From the NCBI RefSeq assembly GCF_007197555.1, contig NZ_CP041614.1, forward strand, positions 6,385,205 through 6,449,204: a stretch of 64,000 bases of DNA, given 5' to 3'. Shown one piece after another: positions 1-11,105 of this stretch. Each line of letters opens with the position of its first letter. Position 1 is the stretch's first letter. The position numbers were made by a program, and so were the translations under genes. The DNA is from Shewanella psychropiezotolerans (GTDB taxonomy: Bacteria; Pseudomonadota; Gammaproteobacteria; Enterobacterales; Shewanellaceae). The notes beneath the pieces are model-generated. The model was not told the DNA's origin, did not search any database, and was given only the letters and a program-made list of their open reading frames with translations.

Positions 1-417
1 AGGATAGATAAACAGCCATTTCCAATTGAGAGAAACGACTTCAACCGTGATAGGTGTAGCTTCATGATCTAACGGCTTATAAGGATCCAGATCATGAGTA
101 GAGGTCCAGGTAATGACTCCTAATATAATGACAATAATAATAGGTACCACCCAGACAACGATTTCAATCGTTTTCGAGTGCGCCCATTTCGGCGCATAAA
201 TTTCGTGATCACGACCATCCCTATATTTCCATGCAAAATATAACGTCATGAAAATAACTGGGATAACGACAATCAGCATCAAGAGAGTGGCCACAATGAT
301 GAGATGTTTCTCATCTATGCCAATTTGCCCCTTGGGATCCAGCACACCGCCTTCACAACCAGCCAGCATAAATGTCAATGCGGCCAGTGCTGCTTTACTT
401 AAATTTCTAATTAACAA
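1..417 (-). CDS. cyoA: Cytochrome o ubiquinol oxidase subunit II, 5' part (runs off the window)
   Basis: The minus strand reads without a stop from a TTG at 417 to the window edge, giving about 139 residues. The start is preceded by AGAGGAA about 8 bases upstream; no ATG fits. The N-terminus is a lipoprotein signal with lipobox LAGC, followed by two hydrophobic helices around residues 35-60 and 85-105 and the segment VSLNWKWLFIYP, which is typical of CyoA and not of CuA-type subunit II. CyoA is the quinol-oxidase subunit II of the bo3 oxidase in the inner membrane. The remaining cyo genes are presumably outside the window to the left. Family assignment is firm; the TTG start is inferred. Confidence 0.9.
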   Translation of the reverse strand, partial: MLIRNLSKAALAALTFMLAGCEGGVLDPKGQIGIDEKHLIIVATLLMLIVVIPVIFMTLYFAWKYRDGRDHEIYAPKWAHSKTIEIVVWVVPIIIVIILGVITWTSTHDLDPYKPLDHEATPITVEVVSLNWKWLFIYP

Positions 418-1310
418 AGGAAGATTCCTCTAACCTTAATAGTTTACGACTCAATCCATAGATATTGGGTAGCCGTACAGTAGTGGCTTAACGCAGATAA
501 AACAGACAGGAAGTCCATAAGAGTCCAACCTAAGTCGGCTCAATCGGTAATTCAAAGATCTGCTTTAATTAGCAAATAGCTAAATTTTGAACGAGAAAGA
601 TAAGTTTATGCTGGAGGGGCGCGGCAACCGTGTGCCGTGTGCTCGATGGAGCTTAGTTCTGGAGAAGATAATACAGGGAAGGAGTTACTTAAACCTAAGC
701 TGTTAAGGTATTTGAAAATAAGGTGGATTAATCGCCACAAAATCTCAATGACTAAGGGATTTATCAAGAGACTAAATAAGCTCACCCCCAAGCATTCGGC
801 AAACAAACCATCACTCAAAGCCACCAATTCGCTGATATCGACATAGCCACCAACAGACACAGATAAACCGTCAGACAGAGACAGCAAAAACACTGACCCT
901 AGAAATAGAGTTAAGTTTGGCTTACCTATATTGGAAAACCTTGCTGCTGAGTTCAACTTTTCAACAAGGAATTGGCAAAGAGTCAATTTCAATGAACGCG
1001 TCCGACTGGGCTTAAAATCGTTAAATAGATCGAATAAAAAATATTCAGAACGTGATGTGAAGCGGAGAATAGCAAGAAGAGGCTATCGAATGAAAGCAAA
1101 TCCCGCTGATAAAGCTGACTTAATATTAAATAAACCTTAATTAAAACACAAAGAGCACACAGTCAACTCAAATTTAACCAAAAACAAACAAATTGAACCC
1201 GCAAAATAAGTAAAACTGTGACGATACACATATATTAAAACTGACTTAAGGTGACCACAACCGCCTTTAGTCAACGCTTTTTAGCCGAATAATCTAGTCA
1301 GTGATAAAAC
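418..1310. other. Unresolved stretch upstream of cyoA with competing open frames
   Basis: No recognisable gene. On the plus strand one frame is open from 604 to 1140 except for a single TAG at 844-846; its second half is basic (about 69 residues, from 931). On the minus strand an open frame of 128 codons (606-992, TTG start) overlaps it and looks hydrophobic. Neither has a convincing ribosome binding site. A small ATG frame at 608-706 follows GAGAAAGATAAG. The stretch 1141-1300 is A-rich and holds nothing else I can name. It could be a decayed gene plus the cyoA promoter region (about 418-600). Confidence 0.35.
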
Positions 1311-1312
1311 CA

Positions 1313-1339
1313 AAAAAACCGCCATTTAGGCGGTTTTTT
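1313..1339. terminator. Rho-independent terminator downstream of glmS
   Basis: Stem CCGCC/GGCGG flanked by A and T runs on both sides (AAAAAACCGCC, loop ATTTA, GGCGGTTTTTT). On the minus strand it lies just after the glmS stop codon and would end glmS transcription; the symmetry allows bidirectional use. Confidence 0.85.
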
Positions 1340-1366
1340 ATGATGCTACTAGAGAAAAATCACTCG

Positions 1367-3196
1367 TTATTCAACCGTCACAGACTTCGCCAAATTACGC
1401 GGTTGGTCAACGTCGGTTCCTTTGATTAGGGCAACATGATACGAGAGTAACTGCATTGGGATAGTATAGATAAGCGCTGCCATAAACTCATCACAGTGAG
1501 GCACAGGAATCACCTTCATGGTGTCATCAGATTTGAACTCAGCGTCTACATCGGCAAACACATACATCAGACCGCCACGAGCACGCACCTCTTCGACATT
1601 CGACTTAAGCTTTTCTAGTAGTTCATTATTAGGTGCAACCACTATCACTGGCATATCGGCGTCGATAAGCGCCAATGGGCCATGTTTCAGCTCACCCGAT
1701 GCATAAGCTTCGGCGTGAATATAGGAGATTTCTTTGAGCTTGAGCGCCCCTTCCATGGCTATGGGGTACTGATCGCCGCGGCCAAGGAAGAGTGCATGGT
1801 GCTTGTCGGCAAAATCTTCGGCCAGCTCGGCAATTGCAGTATCTAGCCCAAGTGCTTGTTCTACTTTCGCAGGCATAGACTGCAGGCTCTGAGTTATCTT
1901 AGCCTGAATATCATCGGACATACCATTATGACGTCCGATAACGGCCGTTAGCATAAGCAAACCGGCTAACTGAACCGTGAAGGCCTTAGTCGAGGCAACA
2001 CCAATCTCGGCGCCCGCTTTCATCATATAAGCCATATCAGACTCACGTACCAGAGACGATCCGGCGGAGTTACATATGGTCATGGTGGCCTTGTAACCCA
2101 TCTCTTTCGCCAGACGTAGCGCGGCTAAGGTATCAGCCGTCTCACCAGACTGAGAGATGGTCACCAACAAGCTGTTAGGGAACATGTGCGACTTGCGGTA
2201 ACGGAACTCGGAAGCAATTTCCACATTACATGAAACACCGGCCCAATCTTCTAACCAGTAACGTGCGGCCATACCGGCATGATAACTAGTACCACAGGCG
2301 ATGATCTGCACATGCTTAATATCTTTAAGGAACTCGGCGGCATTGTCACCGAAGGCAGTATCTAATACCTGCTTATTGGCGATACGTCCTTCTATGGTGC
2401 GACTCAAGGCCAGTGGCTGCTCATAGATCTCCTTGAGCATATAGTGACGGTATTCGCCCTTATCACCAGCATCATGGGTCACTTCAGACTCTTTAACCTC
2501 GCGCTCAACCGCATTACCGTCGATATCATAGATATCTACACTGCGACGAGTCACTTCGGCAACATCTCCCTCTTCGAGGAATGAGAAAGAGCGGGTAACA
2601 GGAAGTAGTGCCAGCTGATCCGAGGCGACAAAGTTCTCACCTAAGCCATAACCGATAACCAAGGGGCTACCCGAGCGAGCGACAATCATGCGGTCACTGT
2701 CACGGCGATCGATAACCACAGTGCCATAGGCGCCTTCCAACTGTTTAACCGTGACCTGAACCGCTGCCAGTAGAGTCTTATGTGACTTAAGCTCGTGATG
2801 AACCAGGTGACAGATAACTTCGGTATCAGTATCTGAGGCGAAGCTATAACCTAAGCCTTTTAGCATCTCGCGCAGCTTGTGGTGATTTTCTATGATGCCA
2901 TTATGAACAACCGCAATATCACCTTGTGATTGATGAGGGTGTGCATTGCGTTCACTGGGCTCACCATGAGTAGCCCAACGAGTGTGAGCGATACCGGTTC
3001 CGCCGCTTAAAGGCGCAGCCTCTAGTGCGCTAGATAGTTCCTGAACCTTACCCACACGGCGAGTACTCGTTAACTCTGCATTGTTAATTACCGCAACACC
3101 TGCCGAATCATAGCCGCGATACTCTAAACGACGTAAACCTTCGACTAGTATTTCAGCCACATCTCTTTGCGCTACCGCGCCAACAATTCCGCACAT
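1367..3196 (-). CDS. glmS: Glutamine--fructose-6-phosphate aminotransferase (isomerizing)
   Basis: 609 residues, the usual GlmS length. It converts fructose 6-phosphate and glutamine to glucosamine 6-phosphate, the first step towards UDP-GlcNAc for peptidoglycan and lipopolysaccharide. The N-terminus MCGIVGAV places the catalytic Cys2 of the class II amidotransferase domain (residues 1 to about 225); [13 protein letters not shown] and the HNGIIEN segment follow. Two SIS sugar-isomerase domains occupy the C-terminal half ([17 protein letters not shown]), and the protein ends [14 protein letters not shown] DeoR-family regulator lies 52 bases upstream in the same direction. GlmU, the later enzyme of the pathway, is encoded a few kilobases upstream beyond a siderophore receptor. 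Confidence 0.98.
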   Translation of the reverse strand: MCGIVGAVAQRDVAEILVEGLRRLEYRGYDSAGVAVINNAELTSTRRVGKVQELSSALEAAPLSGGTGIAHTRWATHGEPSERNAHPHQSQGDIAVVHNGIIENHHKLREMLKGLGYSFASDTDTEVICHLVHHELKSHKTLLAAVQVTVKQLEGAYGTVVIDRRDSDRMIVARSGSPLVIGYGLGENFVASDQLALLPVTRSFSFLEEGDVAEVTRRSVDIYDIDGNAVEREVKESEVTHDAGDKGEYRHYMLKEIYEQPLALSRTIEGRIANKQVLDTAFGDNAAEFLKDIKHVQIIACGTSYHAGMAARYWLEDWAGVSCNVEIASEFRYRKSHMFPNSLLVTISQSGETADTLAALRLAKEMGYKATMTICNSAGSSLVRESDMAYMMKAGAEIGVASTKAFTVQLAGLLMLTAVIGRHNGMSDDIQAKITQSLQSMPAKVEQALGLDTAIAELAEDFADKHHALFLGRGDQYPIAMEGALKLKEISYIHAEAYASGELKHGPLALIDADMPVIVVAPNNELLEKLKSNVEEVRARGGLMYVFADVDAEFKSDDTMKVIPVPHCDEFMAALIYTIPMQLLSYHVALIKGTDVDQPRNLAKSVTVE

Positions 3197-3248
3197 ATTA
3201 ATACCTAAAGTGTTATATAAATTGAAAAGTTAAAATCGAAAATTTGGA

Positions 3249-4019
3249 TTAGTTTGAATAAGGCGCGACGATCACACGTACGCCTTGCTCGGAAATTTTT
3301 TCAGCTGCCTCATCGGGAAGTTTATCATCTGTGACTATGACGCTGATATCACCCCAGGGCAGCTCAAGATTTGGAATGCGTCTGCCTATCTTATCGGACT
3401 CAAGCATAACGATGACTTCACGGGAAACTTCGGCCATCACCTTACTAAGCCCAGTTAACTCATTGAAAGTCGTGGTCCCACGCTCGATATCTATACCATC
3501 GGCACCGATAAAGAGTTGATCGAAGTTATAGGAGCGTAATACCTGTTCGGCAACCTGGCCCTGAAAAGATTCAGAATGAGGATCCCAGGTTCCGCCCGTC
3601 ATCAAGAGCGTCGGCTCATGCTCTAACTCGTGGATAGCACAGGCAAGTTGCAGGGCATTAGTCATCACCACCAAACCTCGTTTGCTGCCTAGCTCTTGAA
3701 CTAGACCCGAGGTAGTACTACCGCTATCTATGATAATGCGATTGTGATCTTTAATCAGTCTGGCTGCCGCCTTAGCAATACTCTGCTTGTTCATGGATAT
3801 CGATTCGGTAGCAACTTGAGTCATCTCTCTAGGAACCGAAACGGCACCACCATAGCGACGTAGTAACAGGCCCGTTTTTTCTAATACGCTGAGATCTTTA
3901 CGAATAGTGACTTCAGACGTTTCGAAACGTAATGCCAGCTCATCGACACTCACCTCACCATTCTCATTTAAGAGGGTGATTATGGTATGACGTCGCTGCT
4001 GAGTATTACGTTTAGTCAT
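3249..4019 (-). CDS. DeoR/GlpR-family transcriptional regulator
   Basis: 256 residues from the ATG at 4019 (MTKRNTQQRRH). An upstream in-frame ATG at 4073 would add 18 residues, but the homology-like part begins at the internal Met. The N-terminal winged helix (about residues 5-60) shows the DeoR signature VSVDELALRFETSEVTIRKDL; the C-terminal DeoRC sugar-phosphate sensor domain contains IIIDSGSTTSGLVQEL and MTGGTW. Such regulators repress sugar or amino-sugar genes and are released by a phosphosugar. Its position 52 bases upstream of glmS suggests co-transcription and a role in amino-sugar metabolism; that link is inferred from position only. Confidence 0.88.
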   Translation of the reverse strand: MTKRNTQQRRHTIITLLNENGEVSVDELALRFETSEVTIRKDLSVLEKTGLLLRRYGGAVSVPREMTQVATESISMNKQSIAKAAARLIKDHNRIIIDSGSTTSGLVQELGSKRGLVVMTNALQLACAIHELEHEPTLLMTGGTWDPHSESFQGQVAEQVLRSYNFDQLFIGADGIDIERGTTTFNELTGLSKVMAEVSREVIVMLESDKIGRRIPNLELPWGDISVIVTDDKLPDEAAEKISEQGVRVIVAPYSN

Positions 4020-4156
4020 TAAAGTTTCACTTAAGTTTCGTTTCGAAAGCAGGATTATAGACAAACGAAACATATTTGCAATTAATTAGACAAATTATAG
4101 TCAACTAATTCGATTGTATTTTATTCATAACTGATGCTCGAAAGCCCCATAAATGA

Positions 4157-4182
4157 AAAAGGCAGCCACTTGGCTGCCTTCC
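4157..4182. terminator. Terminator downstream of the TonB receptor gene
   Basis: Perfect nine-base stem AAGGCAGCC/GGCTGCCTT with loop ACTT, preceded by an A run on the plus strand, so the minus strand reads stem then T run. It follows the receptor stop codon on the minus strand and separates it from the DeoR gene. Confidence 0.8.
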
Positions 4183-4214
4183 TATTAAATGTAAGCTTAG
4201 CGTTTACGTTAGAA

Positions 4215-6362
4215 TTAGAACTTAGCTTCTAACGCCAGACCGAAGTGACGTCCCTCGCCAACAGTTACATCGGTAGTTGTACCGCCGGCCAGATATTCTT
4301 CATCGAATAGATTCTTAACATTTAAGCGAACACTGACATCGCTGCCCATCACATCCATGGTGTATGCTGCGCCCATGTCGAAACGTACGTAACCATCTTT
4401 AGTCACTGTATTGCTTGTATTAGCGAAACGCTCACCCACATAGATGGCACCGAAGTTAAGTGCCAGGTTATCTGTCATCTCATAACGGGTCCAGATGTTA
4501 GCCGACCATTCAGGGGCATCGACCGGAGTCATGCCATCTAAGTTTTTCTTATCGCTGGTGCTTGTGACGTACTCAGCATCTAGATACATCATAGAACCTG
4601 TCATAAACCAGTTATCACTGACCTGACCTTGAGCGCCCATCTCAAAACCTTTATGACGTTGCTCACCTTCCTGAGTAGTCATGTAGATATTACCTTCAGG
4701 ATCAGGGGTTTCAAGTTCCTGCTGAACCGTAACATTTGATACCGTGATATCAAATATAGCACCAGTTAGTAATAGGCTACCGTCAAACAACTCCCACTTA
4801 GTACCGATCTCATACTGTTCACCGTATTCAGGGTCAAGATTCATACCATTGCTAGCATCTTCATCGTTGTTAACGATACCCTGCGGGGTGAAACTCTTAG
4901 AGTAATTGACATAGATGCTGCCGTTTGCCGCCGGCGAATAGATAACACCAAACTTAGGTGATACGGCGTAGCTATTGTTACCAGCCCCCTCTTTCTTCTG
5001 CTCGTCATAGCGAACACCTGCCAATACCTGCCACTCATCATTAATGGTGATCAAATCCTGAATATAGAAACCATAATGCTTGTATTCGCTCTCGTAAAGA
5101 GTCTCATCATTATTGTAATCAAGATCCGGCTTAGGCAATGGTTGCCCTGGCATAACAAGTTGTTTCTTCGCACCAGAATCTTTTAGCTGACCATAATAGT
5201 AATCCAACATGTTAGCGCCAATCAGGAATTGGTGATCTAGCCCACCAGTAGAGAAATTACCGACAAAGTCGACGTAACCTGTCTTGTGCTGCCAATCATC
5301 GTAACGATCGAATGGGCTCACATAATAACCATCGGTAAATGGATCTTCTGAACCACTCATTAATGATGGAGAGGAATCCAGACGCTGGCGATTAAACTGC
5401 TGCTCGTTATAACCCGCTTTAATTTTCCAATCATCACTGATGAAGTAAGTGATATCCGCGCCCATATTAGTGATGGTGTTATCGGTAAAGGCCCAAGGCT
5501 GATCCCAAATGATATCTTCGCCGCCGATCAAATCACCGCTGCTATCTAACCAACCACCGCGGTCGATACCTGTCTTATCTTGGGTGTGATCGTATTTAAG
5601 TGATAACAAAAGATCGTCGGTAATATCAAATTCAAGGTTCAGATATCCTAACCAGCGATCACGCTCCTGGTTAGTGCCATCTTGGTACTCTCTCCAATAG
5701 GTAGAGTCCTGCTTGACCAATACTGTACGATAACGAATGGTCTCAGCTTCATTAATTGCGCCACCGGCATCTAGCTGAAAACGGGTTGAGCCATGCTCAT
5801 CGGTATCGAAACCAAGGTCGAAAACAGTGTCATAGGTAGGCTTCTTAGTGACCATATTAATCAAGCCACCAGGACCCGACTGACCATAAAGCATGCTAGA
5901 TGGACCTTTTAGTACTTCGACCTGCTGCAGGGTCTCGATAGGCTGTACATAGTGAGACCACTGCTGCTGACCATTAATCAAGTAACCTGAACCTGAAGAA
6001 AGTTCGAAACCACGAATACTGAACACCTGACGGTTCCACTTCTCAGAACCGCCTGTGACACTAGAATCGTTTACCAATACTTCAGATAAGTTTGTAGCTA
6101 GCTGTTCGTCGGTAATAAAATCAGGAATAACCGCTACAGACTGTGGGGTGTCCATAAGGCTTATGTCGCCACGCATGGCGCCGGAAGCGCTGCCAACTTT
6201 GTAGTCATTGAAGCTACGACCCGTCACCGAGATACGCTCTATATTTGTGCTAGAGACTGCTTCAGTCTTGGTCTCATCGGCAACAGCTGGGGCAAGAGCT
6301 AGAGCAGAGACAACTGCTACACAAATAGGTGAGACTTTAAAAGAACGAGAAAGTAGTGACAT
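4215..6362 (-). CDS. TonB-dependent siderophore receptor
   Basis: 715 residues from the ATG at 6362, which follows TTGAGG at a good distance; an upstream frame extension has no such site. Residues 1 to about 28 are a Sec signal peptide ending APAVADE. The plug domain (about 50-190) contains DTPQSVAVIPDF, the FSIRGFELSSG motif and the strand VEVLKGPSSMLYGQ, as in ferrichrome/pyoverdine-type receptors; the rest is a 22-strand barrel ending in Phe (ALEAKF), the outer-membrane assembly signal. It would import a ferric siderophore using TonB energy. A Fur box lies upstream. The siderophore itself cannot be told from sequence. Confidence 0.93.
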   Translation of the reverse strand: MSLLSRSFKVSPICVAVVSALALAPAVADETKTEAVSSTNIERISVTGRSFNDYKVGSASGAMRGDISLMDTPQSVAVIPDFITDEQLATNLSEVLVNDSSVTGGSEKWNRQVFSIRGFELSSGSGYLINGQQQWSHYVQPIETLQQVEVLKGPSSMLYGQSGPGGLINMVTKKPTYDTVFDLGFDTDEHGSTRFQLDAGGAINEAETIRYRTVLVKQDSTYWREYQDGTNQERDRWLGYLNLEFDITDDLLLSLKYDHTQDKTGIDRGGWLDSSGDLIGGEDIIWDQPWAFTDNTITNMGADITYFISDDWKIKAGYNEQQFNRQRLDSSPSLMSGSEDPFTDGYYVSPFDRYDDWQHKTGYVDFVGNFSTGGLDHQFLIGANMLDYYYGQLKDSGAKKQLVMPGQPLPKPDLDYNNDETLYESEYKHYGFYIQDLITINDEWQVLAGVRYDEQKKEGAGNNSYAVSPKFGVIYSPAANGSIYVNYSKSFTPQGIVNNDEDASNGMNLDPEYGEQYEIGTKWELFDGSLLLTGAIFDITVSNVTVQQELETPDPEGNIYMTTQEGEQRHKGFEMGAQGQVSDNWFMTGSMMYLDAEYVTSTSDKKNLDGMTPVDAPEWSANIWTRYEMTDNLALNFGAIYVGERFANTSNTVTKDGYVRFDMGAAYTMDVMGSDVSVRLNVKNLFDEEYLAGGTTTDVTVGEGRHFGLALEAKF

Positions 6363-6408
6363 GGCCAACCTCAAAATGGATATCAAACAAAGTTGGCAGC
6401 AATATAAA

Positions 6409-6423
6409 TGAGAATTATTTTTA
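6409..6423. promoter_or_regulatory. Fur box upstream of the siderophore receptor
   Basis: TGAGAATTATTTTTA matches the 7-1-7 Fur consensus TGATAATnATTATCA at 11 of 14 positions and sits 46 bases upstream of the receptor start. Iron repression of the receptor is the expected consequence. Confidence 0.7.
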
Positions 6424-6570
6424 TTTAAGTTTCTTTACACGTATTTACATTACAACTTGATGCAGCTCAAACAATTGAGAAACAAAAGATATAAAAATTA
6501 AAAACACAACAAAAGCATCGCTTTGTATCACGACGAGCTAAGTCATTTAACTAAAATTAAATAGCCGTAA

Positions 6571-6865
6571 AACAAAAAAGCGACCCAAATACCATTCCGT
6601 ATAAGTATCTGATAATTCAGCGGGAGTTCAAAGCACTGTAGGCAAGGCGAATATTTGAAGCTAATAGTTATTCTATATCGAAAACATTCAACGTAGCATA
6701 AAGGGCTTTGAAACCCGCACTGCGTGAGTGCTCTCAGTGTTTCCACTTCTGCGTTACATTGACTTAAAAGGGAATAACCATTTCCTCATCAATGTGCCTT
6801 GAATTGAAAAAACTGAGAGTCTCTGAACTGACCAGATACTTATATGGAATGGTATTAGGTCGCTT
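6571..6865 (-). terminator. glmU intrinsic terminator split by an inserted MITE-like element
   Basis: On the minus strand, downstream of glmU, the arm AAGCGACC (6858-6865) is matched by GGTCGCTT (6578-6585), which is followed by TTTTTTGTTTT. Together these form a normal stem plus U tract, but the loop has been replaced by a 267-base element. The element's own inverted ends extend the stem, so it may still fold. Confidence 0.6.
6589..6855. mobile_element. MITE-like element, copy 1 (inverted ends, non-coding)
   Basis: 267 bases bounded by ATACCATTCCGTATAAGTAT at the left and its near-perfect reverse complement at the right (22 of 24 matching over the ends). A homologous copy in opposite orientation lies at 59454-59709; the shared interior includes the blocks ATATAGAATAACTATTAGCT and GCACTCACG.AGTGCGGGTTTCAAAGC (reading copy 1 on the minus strand). 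No coding capacity is apparent; the 67-codon open frame inside is not credible. Size, inverted ends and dispersal fit a miniature element moved by a transposase encoded elsewhere. Confidence 0.85.
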
Positions 6866-6889
6866 GTTAATACTCGTGTTTTAGGTTCT

Positions 6890-8272
6890 TTATTTAGGTT
6901 TCTTTACCGGTCTAACCCAGCCACTCAGATGACGTTGCTTAACCCGAGTGATCACCAACTCATTCTCGGCAACGTCACTTGTGATAGTAGAGCCTGCACC
7001 TAAGGTCGCGCCTTTACCAATAGTCACGGGGGCAATTAGCTGAGTGTCGCTACCGACAAATACATTATCTTCGATAATAGTGAGATGCTTGTTAGCACCA
7101 TCATAGTTACAAGTGATAGTACCTGCGCCTATATTCACGCCGGCACCTATCTGGGCATCGCCGATATAGGCCAAATGACCCGCCTTGGAGCCCTCACCTA
7201 ACACAGCCTTCTTAATCTCAACGAAGTTACCAACATGAGCATCTGTTTTTAGTTCTGTGCCGGGGCGCAGGCGTGCGAATGGTCCGACACTGGCTTTAAT
7301 GCCTACCTTGGCACACTCGACGATAGAGTAAGGCTTAATCTCGGCATTATCGCCAATCTCACAATCGATCAGAATGGCGCCGGCACCGATAGTCACGTTA
7401 TTGCCTATGGTGACTTTGCCCTGAATGATGACATTAATATCTATCATCACATCCATGCCAACAGTCACCTCACCACGAATATCGATGCGGGCAGGATCGC
7501 GCAAGTTAGCACCGGCCAACATCAACGTCTCCGCCTCACGAGCCTGATAGGCACGCTCCAGCTGAGCGAGCTGTACTCGGTTGTTGGCGCCTTCCACTTC
7601 GACTGCCGACTCTGGCTGGGCCGTTGTGATAGCAACGCCGTCTCTATTAGCCATAGCAACGATATCTGTCAGGTAGTACTCTCCTTGGGCATTATCTGAT
7701 GATAACTGCCCAAGCCAATCTTTAAGTTGCTTACCTGGAGCCGCCATGATGCCGGTATTGACCTCTTGGATCAGTAACTGCTCCGCATTGGCATCTTTCT
7801 GCTCGACGATACCCACGACCTTGCCCAGTTCTTGACCTTCACAAGGAGTACGAACGATGCGGCCATAGCCTGTAGGGTTAGGCAGGTTCACAGTCAACAC
7901 AGCCAAACCATTATCAGATTTTGCAGCCAGCAGAGCTTCCAGTGTCTTAGCCTGAATAAGCGGCACATCACCATAGAGGATCAGCACGGTATCGTCATCC
8001 TTGATATTTGCATTTGCCTGAGCCACTGCATGACCTGTACCCAACTGCTCGGCTTGAAGCACCCAGTTAAGTTGCTGCTCACCTAAGACACTCTGTAGCT
8101 TATCCGCACCATAGCCATACACTAACTGGATCGCATCGCTGCCCACGTTATGGGCGGTATCGATCACATGCTGCACCATGCTCTTATGTGCAATAGGGTG
8201 TAAGACTTTAGGAAGATCTGAGCGCATGCGGGTTCCCTTGCCTGCGGCCAAAATCACTACGTTCAATGCCAT
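6890..8272 (-). CDS. glmU: Bifunctional N-acetylglucosamine-1-phosphate uridyltransferase / glucosamine-1-phosphate acetyltransferase
   Basis: 460 residues. It acetylates glucosamine 1-phosphate and then couples it to UTP, making UDP-GlcNAc for peptidoglycan, LPS and surface polymers. The N-terminal pyrophosphorylase domain (1 to about 227) begins [26 protein letters not shown] with the LxxGxGTxM-K signature; a left-handed beta-helix of hexapeptide repeats fills the C-terminal half (for example [18 protein letters not shown], where acetyl-CoA binds). It ends [11 protein letters not shown]. It lies downstream of the ATP synthase operon on the same strand, with a DsrE-family gene between. Its terminator is interrupted by a repeat element. 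Confidence 0.98.
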   Translation of the reverse strand: MALNVVILAAGKGTRMRSDLPKVLHPIAHKSMVQHVIDTAHNVGSDAIQLVYGYGADKLQSVLGEQQLNWVLQAEQLGTGHAVAQANANIKDDDTVLILYGDVPLIQAKTLEALLAAKSDNGLAVLTVNLPNPTGYGRIVRTPCEGQELGKVVGIVEQKDANAEQLLIQEVNTGIMAAPGKQLKDWLGQLSSDNAQGEYYLTDIVAMANRDGVAITTAQPESAVEVEGANNRVQLAQLERAYQAREAETLMLAGANLRDPARIDIRGEVTVGMDVMIDINVIIQGKVTIGNNVTIGAGAILIDCEIGDNAEIKPYSIVECAKVGIKASVGPFARLRPGTELKTDAHVGNFVEIKKAVLGEGSKAGHLAYIGDAQIGAGVNIGAGTITCNYDGANKHLTIIEDNVFVGSDTQLIAPVTIGKGATLGAGSTITSDVAENELVITRVKQRHLSGWVRPVKKPK

Positions 8273-8387
8273 GGAGTAATCCTTGAGCTAATGCTTATAA
8301 AAATAATAAAGAAAATGAGAGAGAAATTTTTGTGGGGCTGATTTTAACGGAAAAGCAGGGGAAAAGCTAAGAAGAAGGTCATAACAA

Positions 8388-8454
8388 GGGCTAAGACGAC
8401 AGTTAAGCCTGTTAGACGCCAACAGATGGATTCCGGCCTACACCGGAAAGACAG
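8388..8454. repeat. Short interspersed repeat with REP-like palindrome, copy a
   Basis: Shares GGGCTAAGACGAC and, further on, ATGGATTCCGGCCT.C.CCGGAAAGAC with 9028-9130. The second block is a small palindrome (TTCCGG/CCGGAA). The copy lies between glmU and the DsrE-family gene; the partner lies on the other side of that gene. Confidence 0.75.
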
Positions 8455-8557
8455 AAAGATGAGAAAGAGAAGTATGACAAAGTCTCTCATAATTTAGCCA
8501 CTCTGTTACTTACAGAGCTCACAGCGAACGTCTTATAGCGCAGCGTCCTTTTTTAAA

Positions 8558-8914
8558 TTAAAAGGTTAACGTTTTATCCGCTGCCAGTACCCAAAGTGCC
8601 AAGTCATCCATAGTAGCCACTTCACAGCCTTCAATCACACTCAAGTCAGTCAAACCACGGGCATGCATACAGGATCCACAGAACTTAACTTCACTTTTTT
8701 GTGCAATAAGAATCTCCAGCATTTGCTGAATATTATAGCCCTCTGCCGGTAGCTGTTTTGGCAGAACAGCAGTAATCGCATCAGACAGCAGAAACAAACT
8801 CACCTTAGCGGGTGACCCCTCTTGCTCATTAAGCTGAATAGCTAAACGCAAAGCATTAAATAACCGCTCTGAGCCGTAAGGTGCGTCGTTGACGATAATT
8901 AAAACCTGTTGCAT
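8558..8914 (-). CDS. DsrE/DsrF-like family protein
   Basis: 118 residues from the ATG at 8914 (MQQVLIIVNDAPYGSERLFN); an in-frame ATG at 8935 would add seven residues and neither has a strong ribosome binding site. The fold signature is the DsrE/YchN type: an N-terminal VLIIVNDAPYGSER strand-loop, an SLFLLSDA strand, and a cysteine motif FCGSCMHARGL near residue 85. Members act as sulfur carriers or small-molecule binding proteins in the cytoplasm. The gene stands alone between glmU and atpC, bracketed by two copies of a short repeat. Exact function unknown. Confidence 0.8.
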   Translation of the reverse strand: MQQVLIIVNDAPYGSERLFNALRLAIQLNEQEGSPAKVSLFLLSDAITAVLPKQLPAEGYNIQQMLEILIAQKSEVKFCGSCMHARGLTDLSVIEGCEVATMDDLALWVLAADKTLTF

Positions 8915-9027
8915 AGGAAGGAATACTCTTGCCATAAATTAGTGACTAAATGGTAACACCCAAACCTTTGTTAGGTTTCAGCATAGATCACGCTAATAAA
9001 ACAAGAAATAAGAAGTTATAGGGGAAA

Positions 9028-9130
9028 AAGGCTAAGACGACGGCTACGCCTGCTCGATACTTACAAGTAAGCTAGCAGATACCAACGAGTTGGCTAAAAG
9101 CATGGATTCCGGCCTGCGCCGGAAAGACGA
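9028..9130. repeat. Short interspersed repeat with REP-like palindrome, copy b
   Basis: Second copy of the sequence at 8388-8454, about 35 bases longer in the middle. Ends with ATGGATTCCGGCCTGCGCC then GGAAAGACGA. Same orientation as copy a, so the two flank the DsrE-family gene as direct repeats. Confidence 0.75.
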
Positions 9131-9179
9131 TAAATGAAGCATCTCTTATAAAATAATTTCAGCTTGCGCAGCAAGTAAC

Positions 9180-9210
9180 AAAAAAGGCGCCCTTAGGCGC
9201 CTTTTTTATC
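9180..9210. terminator. ATP synthase operon terminator
   Basis: AAAAAAGGCGCC CTTA GGCGCCTTTTTT: a six-base GC stem with A/T extensions, symmetrical, 13 bases past the atpC stop on the minus strand. It ends the atp operon. Confidence 0.93.
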
Positions 9211-9221
9211 AAACAATAACC

Positions 9222-9650
9222 TTATCTGGCAATGTTCTTCTTGATGGTATCGACAACGCGCAACTGAGCGATAGCCTGGGCTAACTCAACTGCTGCAGCT
9301 GCATAGTTGAAGTCTGCACCAGCTTCGGCCATAGAGGCTTCGGCGTGGCGTTTAGCTTCTACAGCTGCTTGCTCGTCAATTTCATCGGCACGCATAACGA
9401 CGTCAGCCAATACTGAAACAGAAGAAGGTTGTACTTCCAGGATACCACCCGAAAGGTAGAACACCTCTTCTTTTCCGTCTTGCTTGACGATGCGCGCCAT
9501 GCCAGGTTTGATATGAGTAAGCAGAGGTGCATGACCAGGCATAATACCCAGGTCGCCTTCTCCACCGGTAACTTGTAAGTGTGCTACAAGACCAGAGTAG
9601 ATGCTGCTTTCTGCACTTACAATATCAAGCTGTACTGTCATGGCTGCCAT
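9222..9650 (-). CDS. atpC: ATP synthase F1 epsilon subunit
   Basis: 142 residues, the normal bacterial length. The epsilon subunit is part of the central stalk and inhibits ATP hydrolysis through its C-terminal helices. The N-terminal beta-sandwich ([37 protein letters not shown], residues 4-85) and the C-terminal helical hairpin ([19 protein letters not shown]) are both present. It is the last gene of the operon, 43 bases after atpD and just before a strong terminator. Translation is shown from MAAMTV; Met4 is a possible alternative. Confidence 0.97.
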   Translation of the reverse strand: MAAMTVQLDIVSAESSIYSGLVAHLQVTGGEGDLGIMPGHAPLLTHIKPGMARIVKQDGKEEVFYLSGGILEVQPSSVSVLADVVMRADEIDEQAAVEAKRHAEASMAEAGADFNYAAAAVELAQAIAQLRVVDTIKKNIAR

Positions 9651-9693
9651 CGGTTCTCCTTAAACTAGTACCCTGCATTTGCAGAGCACCTAG

Positions 9694-11100
<1,407 letters not shown>

Positions 11101-11105
11101 CTAGC

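Noticed and set aside
6543..6746. 67-codon open frame on the minus strand
   Set aside because: It is inside MITE copy 1 and lacks a binding site.
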